Shown piece by piece: positions 42,915-49,983 of a DNA stretch of 50,341 nucleotides (positions within the stretch are counted from its first letter, which is position 1; each line of letters starts with the position of its first letter). Below the pieces are notes generated by a model. The model saw nothing but the letters and a program-made list of their open reading frames with translations. It did no database searches and was not told the DNA's origin. The translations under genes and the position numbers were made by a program. The stretch spans positions 1-50,341 of the forward strand of contig NZ_AULI01000020.1 of the NCBI RefSeq assembly GCF_000425205.1. The letters are read 5' to 3'. This stretch comes from Pontibacillus halophilus JSM 076056 = DSM 19796 (GTDB taxonomy: Bacteria; Bacillota; Bacilli; Bacillales; BH030062).

Positions 42915-43259
42915 GTGTCGGTAATACTTTTAGTGGTAGAACAAGATGAAAATCAAATGAAATATTTACCTGTAATAAGCAAAAATACAAATTCAGGATT
43001 TTCTGAGATAAAAAAAAGAATTGGAAATGGAAGTCCGATAATGGAATGTAATCTGTTTAAAGATGATGAGGACGATGCAAAACTTAAAAAATTGATAAAT
43101 GAATTGATAAATGTTGGTGCGAAGATAAGATTGTTTGATGGTGAATTAGTTAAAAATAAAGAAGTATCTGTTGAATACTTGATGAATAGATTTGATAGAT
43201 ATAAAGACATACAAAAACAAAATGAAATGTTAGATGATTTAATGTATGATGAAGATTAA
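42915..43259 (+). CDS. Hypothetical protein, possible immunity protein
   Basis: A 114-residue charged protein. The start is GTG at 42915, chosen because AAGGAGG (42900-42906) lies directly in front; an overlapping ATG at 42913 is out of frame and stops after three codons. It opens with a hydrophobic strand (SVILLVVEQ), has a KKLINELINVGAKIRLFDGE segment and ends acidic (LDDLMYDED). It has no signal peptide and stands just before the LXG toxin region, next to the first copy of the noncoding element. Family not recognised. Confidence 0.55.
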   Translation: MSVILLVVEQDENQMKYLPVISKNTNSGFSEIKKRIGNGSPIMECNLFKDDEDDAKLKKLINELINVGAKIRLFDGELVKNKEVSVEYLMNRFDRYKDIQKQNEMLDDLMYDED

Positions 43260-43299
43260 ATTGTGGGGATGTTATGTGGAGTGGAGAAAATTCATCTAC

Positions 43300-43468
43300 A
43301 ACATTTAGGCGAGATGACCTTTTAAACTAACGAAGTATTGTTACAGGGAACACGCCAAAAACTTACGAAAGTAAACAGGCTCGTTGGTTTAAAGATTAGG
43401 AATAGTAATGATTTACTTTATATAGGTATCTATAAAGCACTTGATTGTCAATTAGACAGCAAGTGCTT
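43300..43468 (+). ncRNA. Repeated structured element, copy A
   Basis: It shares the core TTTAGGCGAGATGAC (43304-43318) and AACTAACGA (43325-43333) with copies B and C. Here the loop between the two core blocks is only six bases. A hairpin (AAGCACTTG 43435-43443 with CAAGTGCTT 43460-43468) ends the element, as in copy B. Confidence 0.5.
43435..43468. terminator. Hairpin ending element copy A
   Basis: Nine-base arms with a further GTC/GAC pair inside. The T run is weak (TTATTAG). Confidence 0.6.
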
Positions 43469-43703
43469 ATTAGTGTGCTCGCCACGTGGCAATGATTTAA
43501 GGATGAGTATCTGATAAATAGCAACAAGCGGTCCACCTAGTGCTAACCCATGCTTATAATGGTATAGATTCAAGTTCATGGTAGGTATTTAGACCTGCTT
43601 TAGTTTCCAATTATTTAACTGTGGAATATTCTTCTATATACTACTATTGAGAACAAATGCGTAGATTCTTAGAATAGGTAATGGGGAGATAGGGGTGGGG
43701 CTG

Positions 43704-45725
43704 TTGAAAGTATATGATGCAGAGTCTTTGGAGTCGGGCGTTCAAGCTATCCATCAACGATTGCGTTTGCAGCGAAATGAAGTGGAACAGTTAGAGAAAT
43801 CTATTAAAGAGATGGTTAGTTTAACTGACTCATTTGCGGGTGAAGGCGGAGATGCGATACGGTATTTCTATGAAGAGTACCATCTGACTTTCCTGGCAGA
43901 GTACAAGGAATTTATGGATCAGTATCAAGAGAAGTTACGTCAATTGCAGCGTGCAATGCATGACATGGAGCCCTCAACGAACGGGTACATTCGAGAGGAC
44001 TATTTAAATCAAGATGTTGAACAAGGTTTGGACAAAACCAAGCAAGTGACCTCGGCTTTAACGTCTGAAGCTAACCAACTGTTGCAGCGTGTTTCGGACA
44101 TTGTCTCGACGCCTCAGATTGACGACAGTCGTTTTATAGAGCAAGTAGGCCAAGCTAGGAATGATAAAGAAGATACAATCACCAAACTCCAATCCTTCGA
44201 CCAGAGCCAAACGAAAGACATAAGCGCGCTTGATTCAAGTGTGGATGCCTTAAAGAGTCGGGTGGAGACGCTTCAGAATGTCGTTCAAGAAGCGACTATT
44301 CAAGTGAACAATCAAAATCAAACGGTCGGGGAGAAACAATCCGAGGACAATGTTAAAAGTGCTTCGGGTGGATTCTGGGGAGTTATAAAGGGGATATTTG
44401 AGGGAATCAAGGACTTCCTTGTTGATATGCTTACTGGTTTATTTGGGGTACTGAAAACGCTCTTCAAATATTATATGAATCCTGAGTTACTAGCTATGGA
44501 TATCTATCAAGCCGTGTCTAACCCTGGAGAGACGTGGGAATCCGTTAAGGATGTGGCAAAATACGCTGTAGAAGGGGTTAAACAGGCTTGGATTGATGAT
44601 GTTGTAAACGGTGATGCACAGTCACGAGCACGATTCTTCACCTATGGCTCCCTAACAGCTGCCACAACTTTCGTCGGCTTCGGAGCTGGGAACGTAAGTA
44701 AAGTAGGTGCACTAGGGAAAGCGACTCAAGCAGTAAGTAAGGCGAAATCGACTAACATACCATATAATGCGATGAAGACCACGGCTCTCCAAAAAGCTAT
44801 GGCAGATGGTATGAGAAAGACAATGGAAATCGGTAAGCAGAACATGTTACAAGTACTTACCAGCCGACCATTTAAAGACATGCTTTCTATAAAAGCAATA
44901 TCCGACCGAGCGAGCGTAGCCCTAACTCGAACTCGTAATCTTCTTCGTCCAGAGAACATGAAAACTTCCATAAATAAGGTATATAATGAAGTTATCAAAG
45001 GACCAATAACCCGAACAAACGCTTGGGCGAAACAGCAAGTTGCTGCAATGTCTCAGAGTCTTCAGCCGAGATGGGAAGTTGTTGGAGATGGTATTCGAAC
45101 TGATTTTGGTCGAGGTGATGTGAGCGCTGATCTTAACTATGCTTATGTAAAAGGCGATGGGGATTATAATGGTAGGCAGGTAGATGGAGTAGATTATGGT
45201 AGAGGGTCTGTTAAGGGTACGGGTAATCGTTTGGCTGGGGAAAGTGATGTTAAAACATTAGTGGGAAGAGGAGAACAGTATACAAACGGAAGAAAAAATA
45301 GATTAAAGCCTAATATTAGATATCAAACAGGCGAATATGATTACTTTTATGAAACTGATGGTGCTGGTAGGCTTGTGAAATTTGAAACGGAAAATTTACA
45401 ATTAACAGCTAGAACAGATAGATTGTCACACAGTAAGAATACACCAGGAAAAGTAAAGGGACAGGACCATGCAGGCCATTTGGCGGGTGATAGATTTGGA
45501 GGATCACCTAAAATTGATAATTTAGTTTCACAATTATCTGATGTTAATTTGAAGGAATATAAGAAGATTGAAGATACATGGGCTGCGGCTTTGAAAGAAA
45601 CACCTCCTAAAGAAGTAACAGTTGATGTTGAAATAGTTTATGATGGAAATAATATGCGACCAGAGAAGTTTATAGTTAATTACGCTATTGATGGTAAGTT
45701 GGAATTCCAAGTTATTAAAAATTAA
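43704..45725 (+). CDS. LXG-domain polymorphic toxin with nuclease tip
   Basis: A 673-residue type VII secretion effector. It begins with a coiled, LXG-type N-terminus (MKVYDAESLESGVQAIHQRL, to about residue 210). A hydrophobic helix region follows (GFWGVIKGIFEGIKDFL, about 225-265), then a linker ending AWAKQQVAAMSQSL (about 450) and a C-terminal nuclease domain with DHAGHLAGDRFGG and KIDNLVSQ (about 587-608) of the DNA/RNA non-specific endonuclease family used by Bacillus YeeF. TTG at 43704 fits the family start and has GGGGTGGGG in front; GTG at 43695 is in frame. It is secreted into rival cells, and the next gene is its immunity. No secretion machinery genes are in the window. Confidence 0.88.
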   Translation: MKVYDAESLESGVQAIHQRLRLQRNEVEQLEKSIKEMVSLTDSFAGEGGDAIRYFYEEYHLTFLAEYKEFMDQYQEKLRQLQRAMHDMEPSTNGYIREDYLNQDVEQGLDKTKQVTSALTSEANQLLQRVSDIVSTPQIDDSRFIEQVGQARNDKEDTITKLQSFDQSQTKDISALDSSVDALKSRVETLQNVVQEATIQVNNQNQTVGEKQSEDNVKSASGGFWGVIKGIFEGIKDFLVDMLTGLFGVLKTLFKYYMNPELLAMDIYQAVSNPGETWESVKDVAKYAVEGVKQAWIDDVVNGDAQSRARFFTYGSLTAATTFVGFGAGNVSKVGALGKATQAVSKAKSTNIPYNAMKTTALQKAMADGMRKTMEIGKQNMLQVLTSRPFKDMLSIKAISDRASVALTRTRNLLRPENMKTSINKVYNEVIKGPITRTNAWAKQQVAAMSQSLQPRWEVVGDGIRTDFGRGDVSADLNYAYVKGDGDYNGRQVDGVDYGRGSVKGTGNRLAGESDVKTLVGRGEQYTNGRKNRLKPNIRYQTGEYDYFYETDGAGRLVKFETENLQLTARTDRLSHSKNTPGKVKGQDHAGHLAGDRFGGSPKIDNLVSQLSDVNLKEYKKIEDTWAAALKETPPKEVTVDVEIVYDGNNMRPEKFIVNYAIDGKLEFQVIKN

Positions 45726-45745
45726 TTTAAGGAGTGAAAAGTAGG

Positions 45746-46201
45746 ATGAAAGAATTTGAAGATAGATTTAGTGAGTTACAAGCAGATATGATATCTATAT
45801 GTATGGAGTACGTTGAAGATAGAGCAGATAAAGTATATGTTTATGCTTCACGCGAAGCAGGAATGATTTCGGGAGGTTTCTTTTATTGCATTAACAATAA
45901 GTATGTAGAGCGTCATAAAGTAAATGATGCATTGGAGGATGGAGATGAAAGATATGATGTGGCTCCAAAACGACAGTCGATGGTATTGCGTATAATATGT
46001 GAAGATATTGAAAAAATAGAAGCATTGTGCAAAGAATATGAAAGAGACATGCCAACGGAAATGAAGTTAATATATGATGTTAAGAGTGGGAATTTTAAAG
46101 CTGAGTATAAGTATGATTTAGTATATACGAATGATGATGTTAAAACAGCTAGCCATATTGCAGATGAGTGGTTTGAGGAAGTAAAGAGTAATAACCTTTA
46201 A
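45746..46201 (+). CDS. YezG-type immunity protein to the LXG toxin
   Basis: A 151-residue cytoplasmic protein with FEDRFSELQADM, ICMEYVEDRADK, MPTEMKL and DEWFEEVK, paralogous to the proteins at 652 and 40446. It starts 20 bp after the toxin stop; ATG at 45746 follows AAGGAG. By position and family it should bind and inhibit the nuclease domain. The three paralogs differ most in the middle, as expected for toxin specificity. Confidence 0.85.
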   Translation: MKEFEDRFSELQADMISICMEYVEDRADKVYVYASREAGMISGGFFYCINNKYVERHKVNDALEDGDERYDVAPKRQSMVLRIICEDIEKIEALCKEYERDMPTEMKLIYDVKSGNFKAEYKYDLVYTNDDVKTASHIADEWFEEVKSNNL

Positions 46202-46370
46202 AAAATTTACAGTAATATATATCTAAATTGAATTAATAACTTATGAAAGTTGTAGTATAAATTTGTAGAATAGCATTTGCATACAGGAGTGACAAAATAT
46301 TGCTGTAATTAATTTAAAACATGTTATGAAGTGTGCAGAAAAATAATAGGCTGTTAAAAAGTATATACTT

Positions 46371-46650
46371 CATGATGGTTGTACCATCATAGAGTATTAC
46401 GTGCAATGATAGAATAGAAAAGGAAGTACGAGTTTAGGCGAGATGACAGTTTACATTGCGATGAATATAAACACATGGAATGTATATTAAACTAACGAAC
46501 TCGTACAAACTCGTAAGTTTTAACGTAACAATTTCGCGACATGTAAAAGGTGTCATTCTTGTACTACAAAACTTACAAATTTATGCTACTTAAAAACAGG
46601 TGAACTTAAAGCACTTGATTGCCTTATTAGGAATCAGGTGTTTTTGTTTT
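46371..46650 (+). ncRNA. Repeated structured element, copy B (most complete)
   Basis: Parts in order are a hairpin ATGATGGT-tgt-ACCATCAT (46372-46390), 46 bases, and the core TTTAGGCGAGATGAC (46433-46447). A variable hairpin region with AGTTTA/TAAACT pairing follows, then AACTAACGA (46490-46498), an outer stem TACGAGTT (46427-46434) with AACTCGTA (46498-46505), and a terminator (46609-46645). It is aligned without gaps to copy C for the first 80 bases. No protein frame is conserved, so an RNA or a DNA recombination site is more likely. Confidence 0.55.
46608..46650 (+). terminator. Terminator of element copy B
   Basis: AAGCACTTGATT pairs with AATCAGGTGTTT (two G-U pairs), followed by a long T run. 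Confidence 0.75.
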
Positions 46651-46655
46651 TTTTT

Positions 46656-46981
46656 GGCTCTAAAATATTTGTTGGGGTACATAGAAAATTTGGCATAAAA
46701 AAACACGCAAGCTCCAATCTTTACTACACTTGAATTGACGAGAAACAAATCAGTAAAGGAGTTGCGTGTACGTGTATTCTAACATCCCGGTACCAGGACT
46801 ACAAAGTGTAATTATCAAGGAAAGTGAAGAAATCGGTGGAGATTTTCATCTTTATGTGGAGATTCCAAAGAAGAGTCATAAATGTAAGTCGTGCGGTGAC
46901 TGGACACAACGCATTTATGACTATCGAACCCAAAAAATCCAACACCTTAAACTCTTCGAACGGACAACGTATTTGTTCTAA
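46656..46981 (+). mobile_element. ISL3-family element, left end remnant
   Basis: It starts with a plausible left inverted repeat (GGCTCTAAAATATTTG) and contains the N-terminal part of an ISL3-type transposase. The element breaks off at 46981. The leader can fold so that the ribosome site is hidden (46703-46715 with 46758-46769). Confidence 0.65.
46766..46981 (+). pseudogene. ISL3-family transposase, N-terminal fragment
   Basis: 71 residues containing the zinc-finger start of these transposases (HKCKSCGDWTQRIYDYRTQK). The remaining about 330 residues, including the DDE domain, are absent. The start GTG and the GGAG site lie inside an inverted repeat. Confidence 0.75.
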
Positions 46982-47265
46982 GGTTTAAGTTAGGAATAAA
47001 TTGAATAATACTTGTGTGAAATTCATAACTCATGATGGTTGTACCATCATGGAGTATAAATTAATACTTGGAGGAAATGAACAAGAACGAGATTAAGGCG
47101 AGATGACATTTTACGTGGAAGGGGTAGTTATGATATGGCATAGCTAACAAACTAACGAGAATGACAACGCTCGTGGAGATAACCAAGATGTAACGTTAAA
47201 GGACGTTCTTTTATTGCCTTTGGCAAATAAATTTTGTGTTGTATTTATACAAGAGACGGTCGTAT
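46982..47265. other. Interval with noncoding element copy C
   Basis: Only element copy C is recognised; no gene. Confidence 0.5.
47031..47226 (+). ncRNA. Repeated structured element, copy C
   Basis: It has the same hairpin (47032-47050), the same 46-base spacing and the same core GGCGAGATGAC (47097-47107) and AACTAACGA (47150-47158) as copy B. The loop between the core blocks differs in sequence but again forms a hairpin (TAGTTATG with CATAGCTA). The outer stem is ACGAG (47087-47091) with CTCGT (47170-47174). A small TTGCC-ttt-GGCAA hairpin ends it, and the toxin remnant begins about 40 bp later. Confidence 0.5.
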
Positions 47266-47492
47266 GTTGCTGCAATGTAACAGAGTCTTCGATCGGTTTT
47301 TAAAGGAGATGCTGTTGAATTTCATACGACATATTTACTCCAAAGCAACTGGCTCAAATAGATGCTGGAAAAGAAAGAATACAAGGATTAGCCTGGCATC
47401 ATCATCAGGTACCAGGAAAGATGCAGTTGGTTGTATCAAAAGTACATGATATAAATCACTTAGGTGGAAGTGAATTGTGGGGAGATTTTTGA
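47266..47492 (+). pseudogene. WHH-like HNH nuclease toxin tip, remnant
   Basis: It opens with the same junction as the LXG toxin (GTTGCTGCAATG...CAGAGTCTTC), now with a stop in it. After a frameshift the frame from 47334 reads FTPKQLAQIDAG, LAWHHHQVPGKMQLV and INHLGGSELWGDF, the motif of HNH/endonuclease VII-type toxins of the WHH group. All upstream parts of the toxin are missing. Confidence 0.7.
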
Positions 47493-47673
47493 TTATAAAG
47501 AAGATAAAAACAAGCCTACGGTAGTATTTTGGGAACATGAAAATGCAGGTGAAAAAGAAATGTTAATGCGAGAAGAGGGATTAACAGAAGATCAAGTAGA
47601 AGAATCAGCAAGAGAAAATGTATTTTATATCGCAGATACATTTAGTGATTTTTTAGATAAGTTACATGACTAA
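47464..47673 (+). pseudogene. SUKH (SMI1/KNR4) immunity protein, C-terminal fragment
   Basis: The reading from about 47476 (FDYKEDKNKPTVVFWEHENAG ... YIADTFSDFLDKLHD) matches the last 60 or so residues of SMI1/KNR4 proteins, compare 48682-49149. The N-terminal two thirds are missing. A deletion joined the end of the toxin tip to the end of its immunity gene. Confidence 0.7.
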
Positions 47674-47837
47674 GAAATTTAAGAGGGTACGGGTAATACT
47701 TCTAACAAGATTAATAACATTAAAGAAATAAATGAAGTAAACAATCATTAAGACCAGATTCACTTGAAATAATGTACGGAGTAGAAGTTAAAGGAATTTT
47801 TGTGAAATATCAATAATGAATATGGAGGTTGAAATAG

Positions 47838-48326
47838 TTGGAGAAAAGATTGAATGAATTATATAGAAAAATTGCTGAAACAGTTAATGAAATGATTCCA
47901 GAACAGTGGGAGAAGTTTTACTTTTACGCTCAAATTTCGGAAGATGGTGGAGGAACGTATTTTTTCTACCAACCTACATCCGATCCAAATTGTTATCAAT
48001 ATAGTCTTGAAATTCCTTTTAAATATCAGGTTGATGAAAAAGGATTTAAATTAAATAAAAGAATGCTATTTTCTATTGCAGAAGAAATGAGAGAAATATT
48101 TAAAAGTGAAAACCAAGAACTTTGGTACTCTTTTACATTAATCTTAGAGAGAACAGGGAAGTTAAAAGTTCATTTCGATTATACAAATTGGTTTGATACA
48201 GAATATAGTTATAGTGACCAAATGATTATTTGGAAAAATAAATATTTAGGTGAGATTCCAACTGATGAAAATTATAAAGCATTAATTGATAAGTATCATA
48301 ATGAGTTTCCAAATAATCCGATTTAA
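47838..48326 (+). CDS. YezG antitoxin family protein (canonical type)
   Basis: A 162-residue protein beginning EKRLNELYRKIAETVNEMIP, with WEKFYFYAQISEDGGGTYFFY and a DYTNWFDTEYS segment, as in Bacillus YezG. It is only distantly related to the three shorter paralogs. TTG start behind GGAGG (47824-47828). No toxin stands directly upstream; it follows the WHH/SUKH remnant and is a further orphan immunity gene. Confidence 0.85.
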   Translation: MEKRLNELYRKIAETVNEMIPEQWEKFYFYAQISEDGGGTYFFYQPTSDPNCYQYSLEIPFKYQVDEKGFKLNKRMLFSIAEEMREIFKSENQELWYSFTLILERTGKLKVHFDYTNWFDTEYSYSDQMIIWKNKYLGEIPTDENYKALIDKYHNEFPNNPI

Positions 48327-48681
48327 CTTAGAGGTAAGATGGAAAAATTAAATGGCTGTATTTGCTCGTGTGTTTAAAGAAGGAAAGATTTATTATTTAT
48401 AGAAAACCATAAAGCGCTTTATTGCCGATTAGGAGGATGAACCATGCATGAATAGCAGAAACATATTTATGTGGGTGTAGACTTGCATAAACAGCACCAT
48501 GTGGTAGTGATTCTTAATTGTTGGCAGGAAATACTCGTAGAAATAAAGGTTTAATATAAACCGTCGCTGCACGCCTTATTAATGGAGCTAGTACCTTTTG
48601 GAATACACAATATAACTCTACAAAATGGTGGCAGATCTAATGAGATGCACCGAGATAGCATATAAAGAAAGGAAAAGAAAT
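48327..48681. other. Interval with IS110 remnant
   Basis: About 100 bp of nothing recognisable, then the IS110 fragment (48432-48600). Confidence 0.5.
48432..48600 (+). mobile_element. IS110-family transposase, decayed N-terminus
   Basis: After AGGAGG the sequence reads HIYVGVDLHKQHHVVVILN with an intact DEDD-type Asp, and then LLMELVPFGIHN, interrupted by stops. This is the beginning of an IS110/IS1111-type transposase. The rest is absent. Confidence 0.65.
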
Positions 48682-49149
48682 ATGGAAATAAAACAGGACA
48701 CTGTAGTAAGGCCATTGCCTTCAGAGGAATTAATCAAAAATCACGAAAATTCTTGGAGACTTTCTTTGCCAGAGTCTTTCTTAGAATTTATAAAAGAAAA
48801 TAACGGTGTAGAGGTTGAGGGAGCAACATTTGATTGTAACAACCGTAGTTATGTGTTAGAAAGGTTTTTATGTATATTAGAAGCTATCAAGAATCATCCA
48901 AAAGGAATTTACGATATAGATGTTGTATTTTCACAAATAGGTGAAAGATTAACTGATAACGAAGACTTATTAGGGGCAGAGGTATTGCCGATAGCTAGTG
49001 TATTTGCGGGTGACTTTGTCTGCTTAGATTTTAGAATAGATAAGAATAATCCATCTGTTTGTATATGGTCTCATGAAGAATCCGGTGAGTTTGAGCCGGT
49101 TACATATAATGTGGCAGATAACTTTACTCAATTTCTTAAGACACTTTAA
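48682..49149 (+). CDS. SUKH (SMI1/KNR4) family immunity protein
   Basis: A 155-residue protein with the SUKH signature WRLSLPESFLEFIKENNGV (about residues 24-42), GDFVCLDFR and a C-terminal VADNFTQFLKTL. SUKH proteins bind and neutralise diverse nuclease toxins. ATG at 48682 follows AAAGGAAA; the frame is open from 48625. No toxin is next to it. Orphan immunity gene. Confidence 0.82.
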   Translation: MEIKQDTVVRPLPSEELIKNHENSWRLSLPESFLEFIKENNGVEVEGATFDCNNRSYVLERFLCILEAIKNHPKGIYDIDVVFSQIGERLTDNEDLLGAEVLPIASVFAGDFVCLDFRIDKNNPSVCIWSHEESGEFEPVTYNVADNFTQFLKTL

Positions 49150-49239
49150 TAGAAACAAGTAATATATAAAATTAAAATAGCGGTATGGGTACAAACCCTG
49201 TAAGCGGAATTCATGTTTATAAACCTTAGTAAAGAAAGC

Positions 49240-49285
49240 TAGAAACGTTGAGTGGCGAAATGCCTCTCAACGTTTCTATTTTTAT
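49240..49285 (+). terminator. Terminator after the SUKH gene
   Basis: AGAAACGTTGAG-tggcgaaatgc-CTCAACGTTTCT followed by ATTTTTATG. Confidence 0.8.
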
Positions 49286-49323
49286 GTGGCTACCTTGTAC
49301 CGAATGAATAGACAAGCTGCATA

Positions 49324-49689
49324 TCTATCACCGTCTTAACAACTTTCGTCGACTTCCAAGCTGGGAACGTGAGTAAGGTAGGTACACTAGGCAAAGCTAC
49401 TTGAGCAGTAAGTAAGATGAAATCCATATAATGCAATGAAGACAAATGCTCTCCAAGAAGCTATAGCAGATGGCATGAGAAAGACAATGTATCTTGGTAA
49501 GCAGAATAGGCTGCAAGTACTTACCAGCCAACCATTTAAAGACATGCTTTCTATGAAGCAGTATCTAACCGAGCGAGCATTGCACTGACTCAAACTCGTA
49601 ATCCACTTTGTACAGAGAACATGAAAACATCTATTATTCAGTGAGGATAATGAGGTAATCAAAGTCCAGTAACCCGAGTAAACGATTAG
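49324..49689 (+). pseudogene. Second LXG toxin, decayed linker region
   Basis: The sequence follows 44650-45040 of the intact toxin at the DNA level (for example AACTTTCGTCG, CTGGGAACGTGAGTAAGGTAG, ACCATTTAAAGACATGCTTTCT) with small deletions, frameshifts and stops. The LXG domain itself is missing. Confidence 0.8.
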
Positions 49690-49950
49690 TTGAAACATCA
49701 AGTTGCTGCAATGTCTCAGAGTCTTCGAACGAGATGGGAAGTTGTCGAAGATGGAATTCAAACTGATTTGAGTCAAAGTGAGGTGGGTAAGGATCATGGG
49801 AGACGTGGCTCTACAAAAGCACATAATGAGATTTTGAAAATTATTGATTCTGCACCTGATTATGAAAGCTTTGTTAGAGAGTTAAATGAATGGGCTAGTA
49901 AAAGAATGAAAAATGGAGTTTTAGATTTACCAGAAGGTTTAAGGAGGTAA
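49690..49950 (+). CDS. Toxin tip of the second LXG copy, open frame, family unknown
   Basis: An 86-residue open frame that starts within the shared junction (KHQVAAMSQSL), passes the common WEVVEDGIQTD stretch and then changes to a different domain: GRRGSTKAHNEILKIIDSAPD, then ELNEWASKRMKNG and the end DLPEGLRR. Unlike the linker in front of it, the frame has no stop. It has no own start signal, so it is probably a silent donor tip rather than an expressed protein. The toxin family could not be named. Confidence 0.5.
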   Translation: MKHQVAAMSQSLRTRWEVVEDGIQTDLSQSEVGKDHGRRGSTKAHNEILKIIDSAPDYESFVRELNEWASKRMKNGVLDLPEGLRR

Positions 49951-49955
49951 TAACA

Positions 49956-49983
49956 TTGAAAAATGATGCTTCTTTGTGGTTGG
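49956..49983 (+). pseudogene. Immunity gene start, cut by IS21
   Basis: TTG at 49956 with AAGGAGG (49941-49947) overlapping the toxin-tip stop reads LKNDASLWL and then runs into the IS element at 49984. It is the expected position of the cognate immunity gene. Confidence 0.5.

Larger units (their letters stand above)
43260..43703. other. Interval with noncoding element copy A
   Basis: It contains the core at 43308-43333 and a hairpin at 43435-43468. There is no gene. The last 60 bp before the toxin start carry the ribosome site GGGGTGGGG. Confidence 0.5.
46202..46655. other. Interval with noncoding element copy B
   Basis: The first 165 bp show nothing. The rest is element copy B with its terminator. 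There is no open frame of note. Confidence 0.5.

Noticed and set aside
43300-47226. Integron attC sites or a CRISPR array
   Set aside because: The three elements lack the RYYYAAC/GTTRRRY pairs of attC and there is no integrase; no regular repeat-spacer structure exists anywhere in the window.
46371-47226. Rho-like coding remnant in the repeated element
   Set aside because: Reading the three copies in all frames gives stops at different places and no shared protein sequence.
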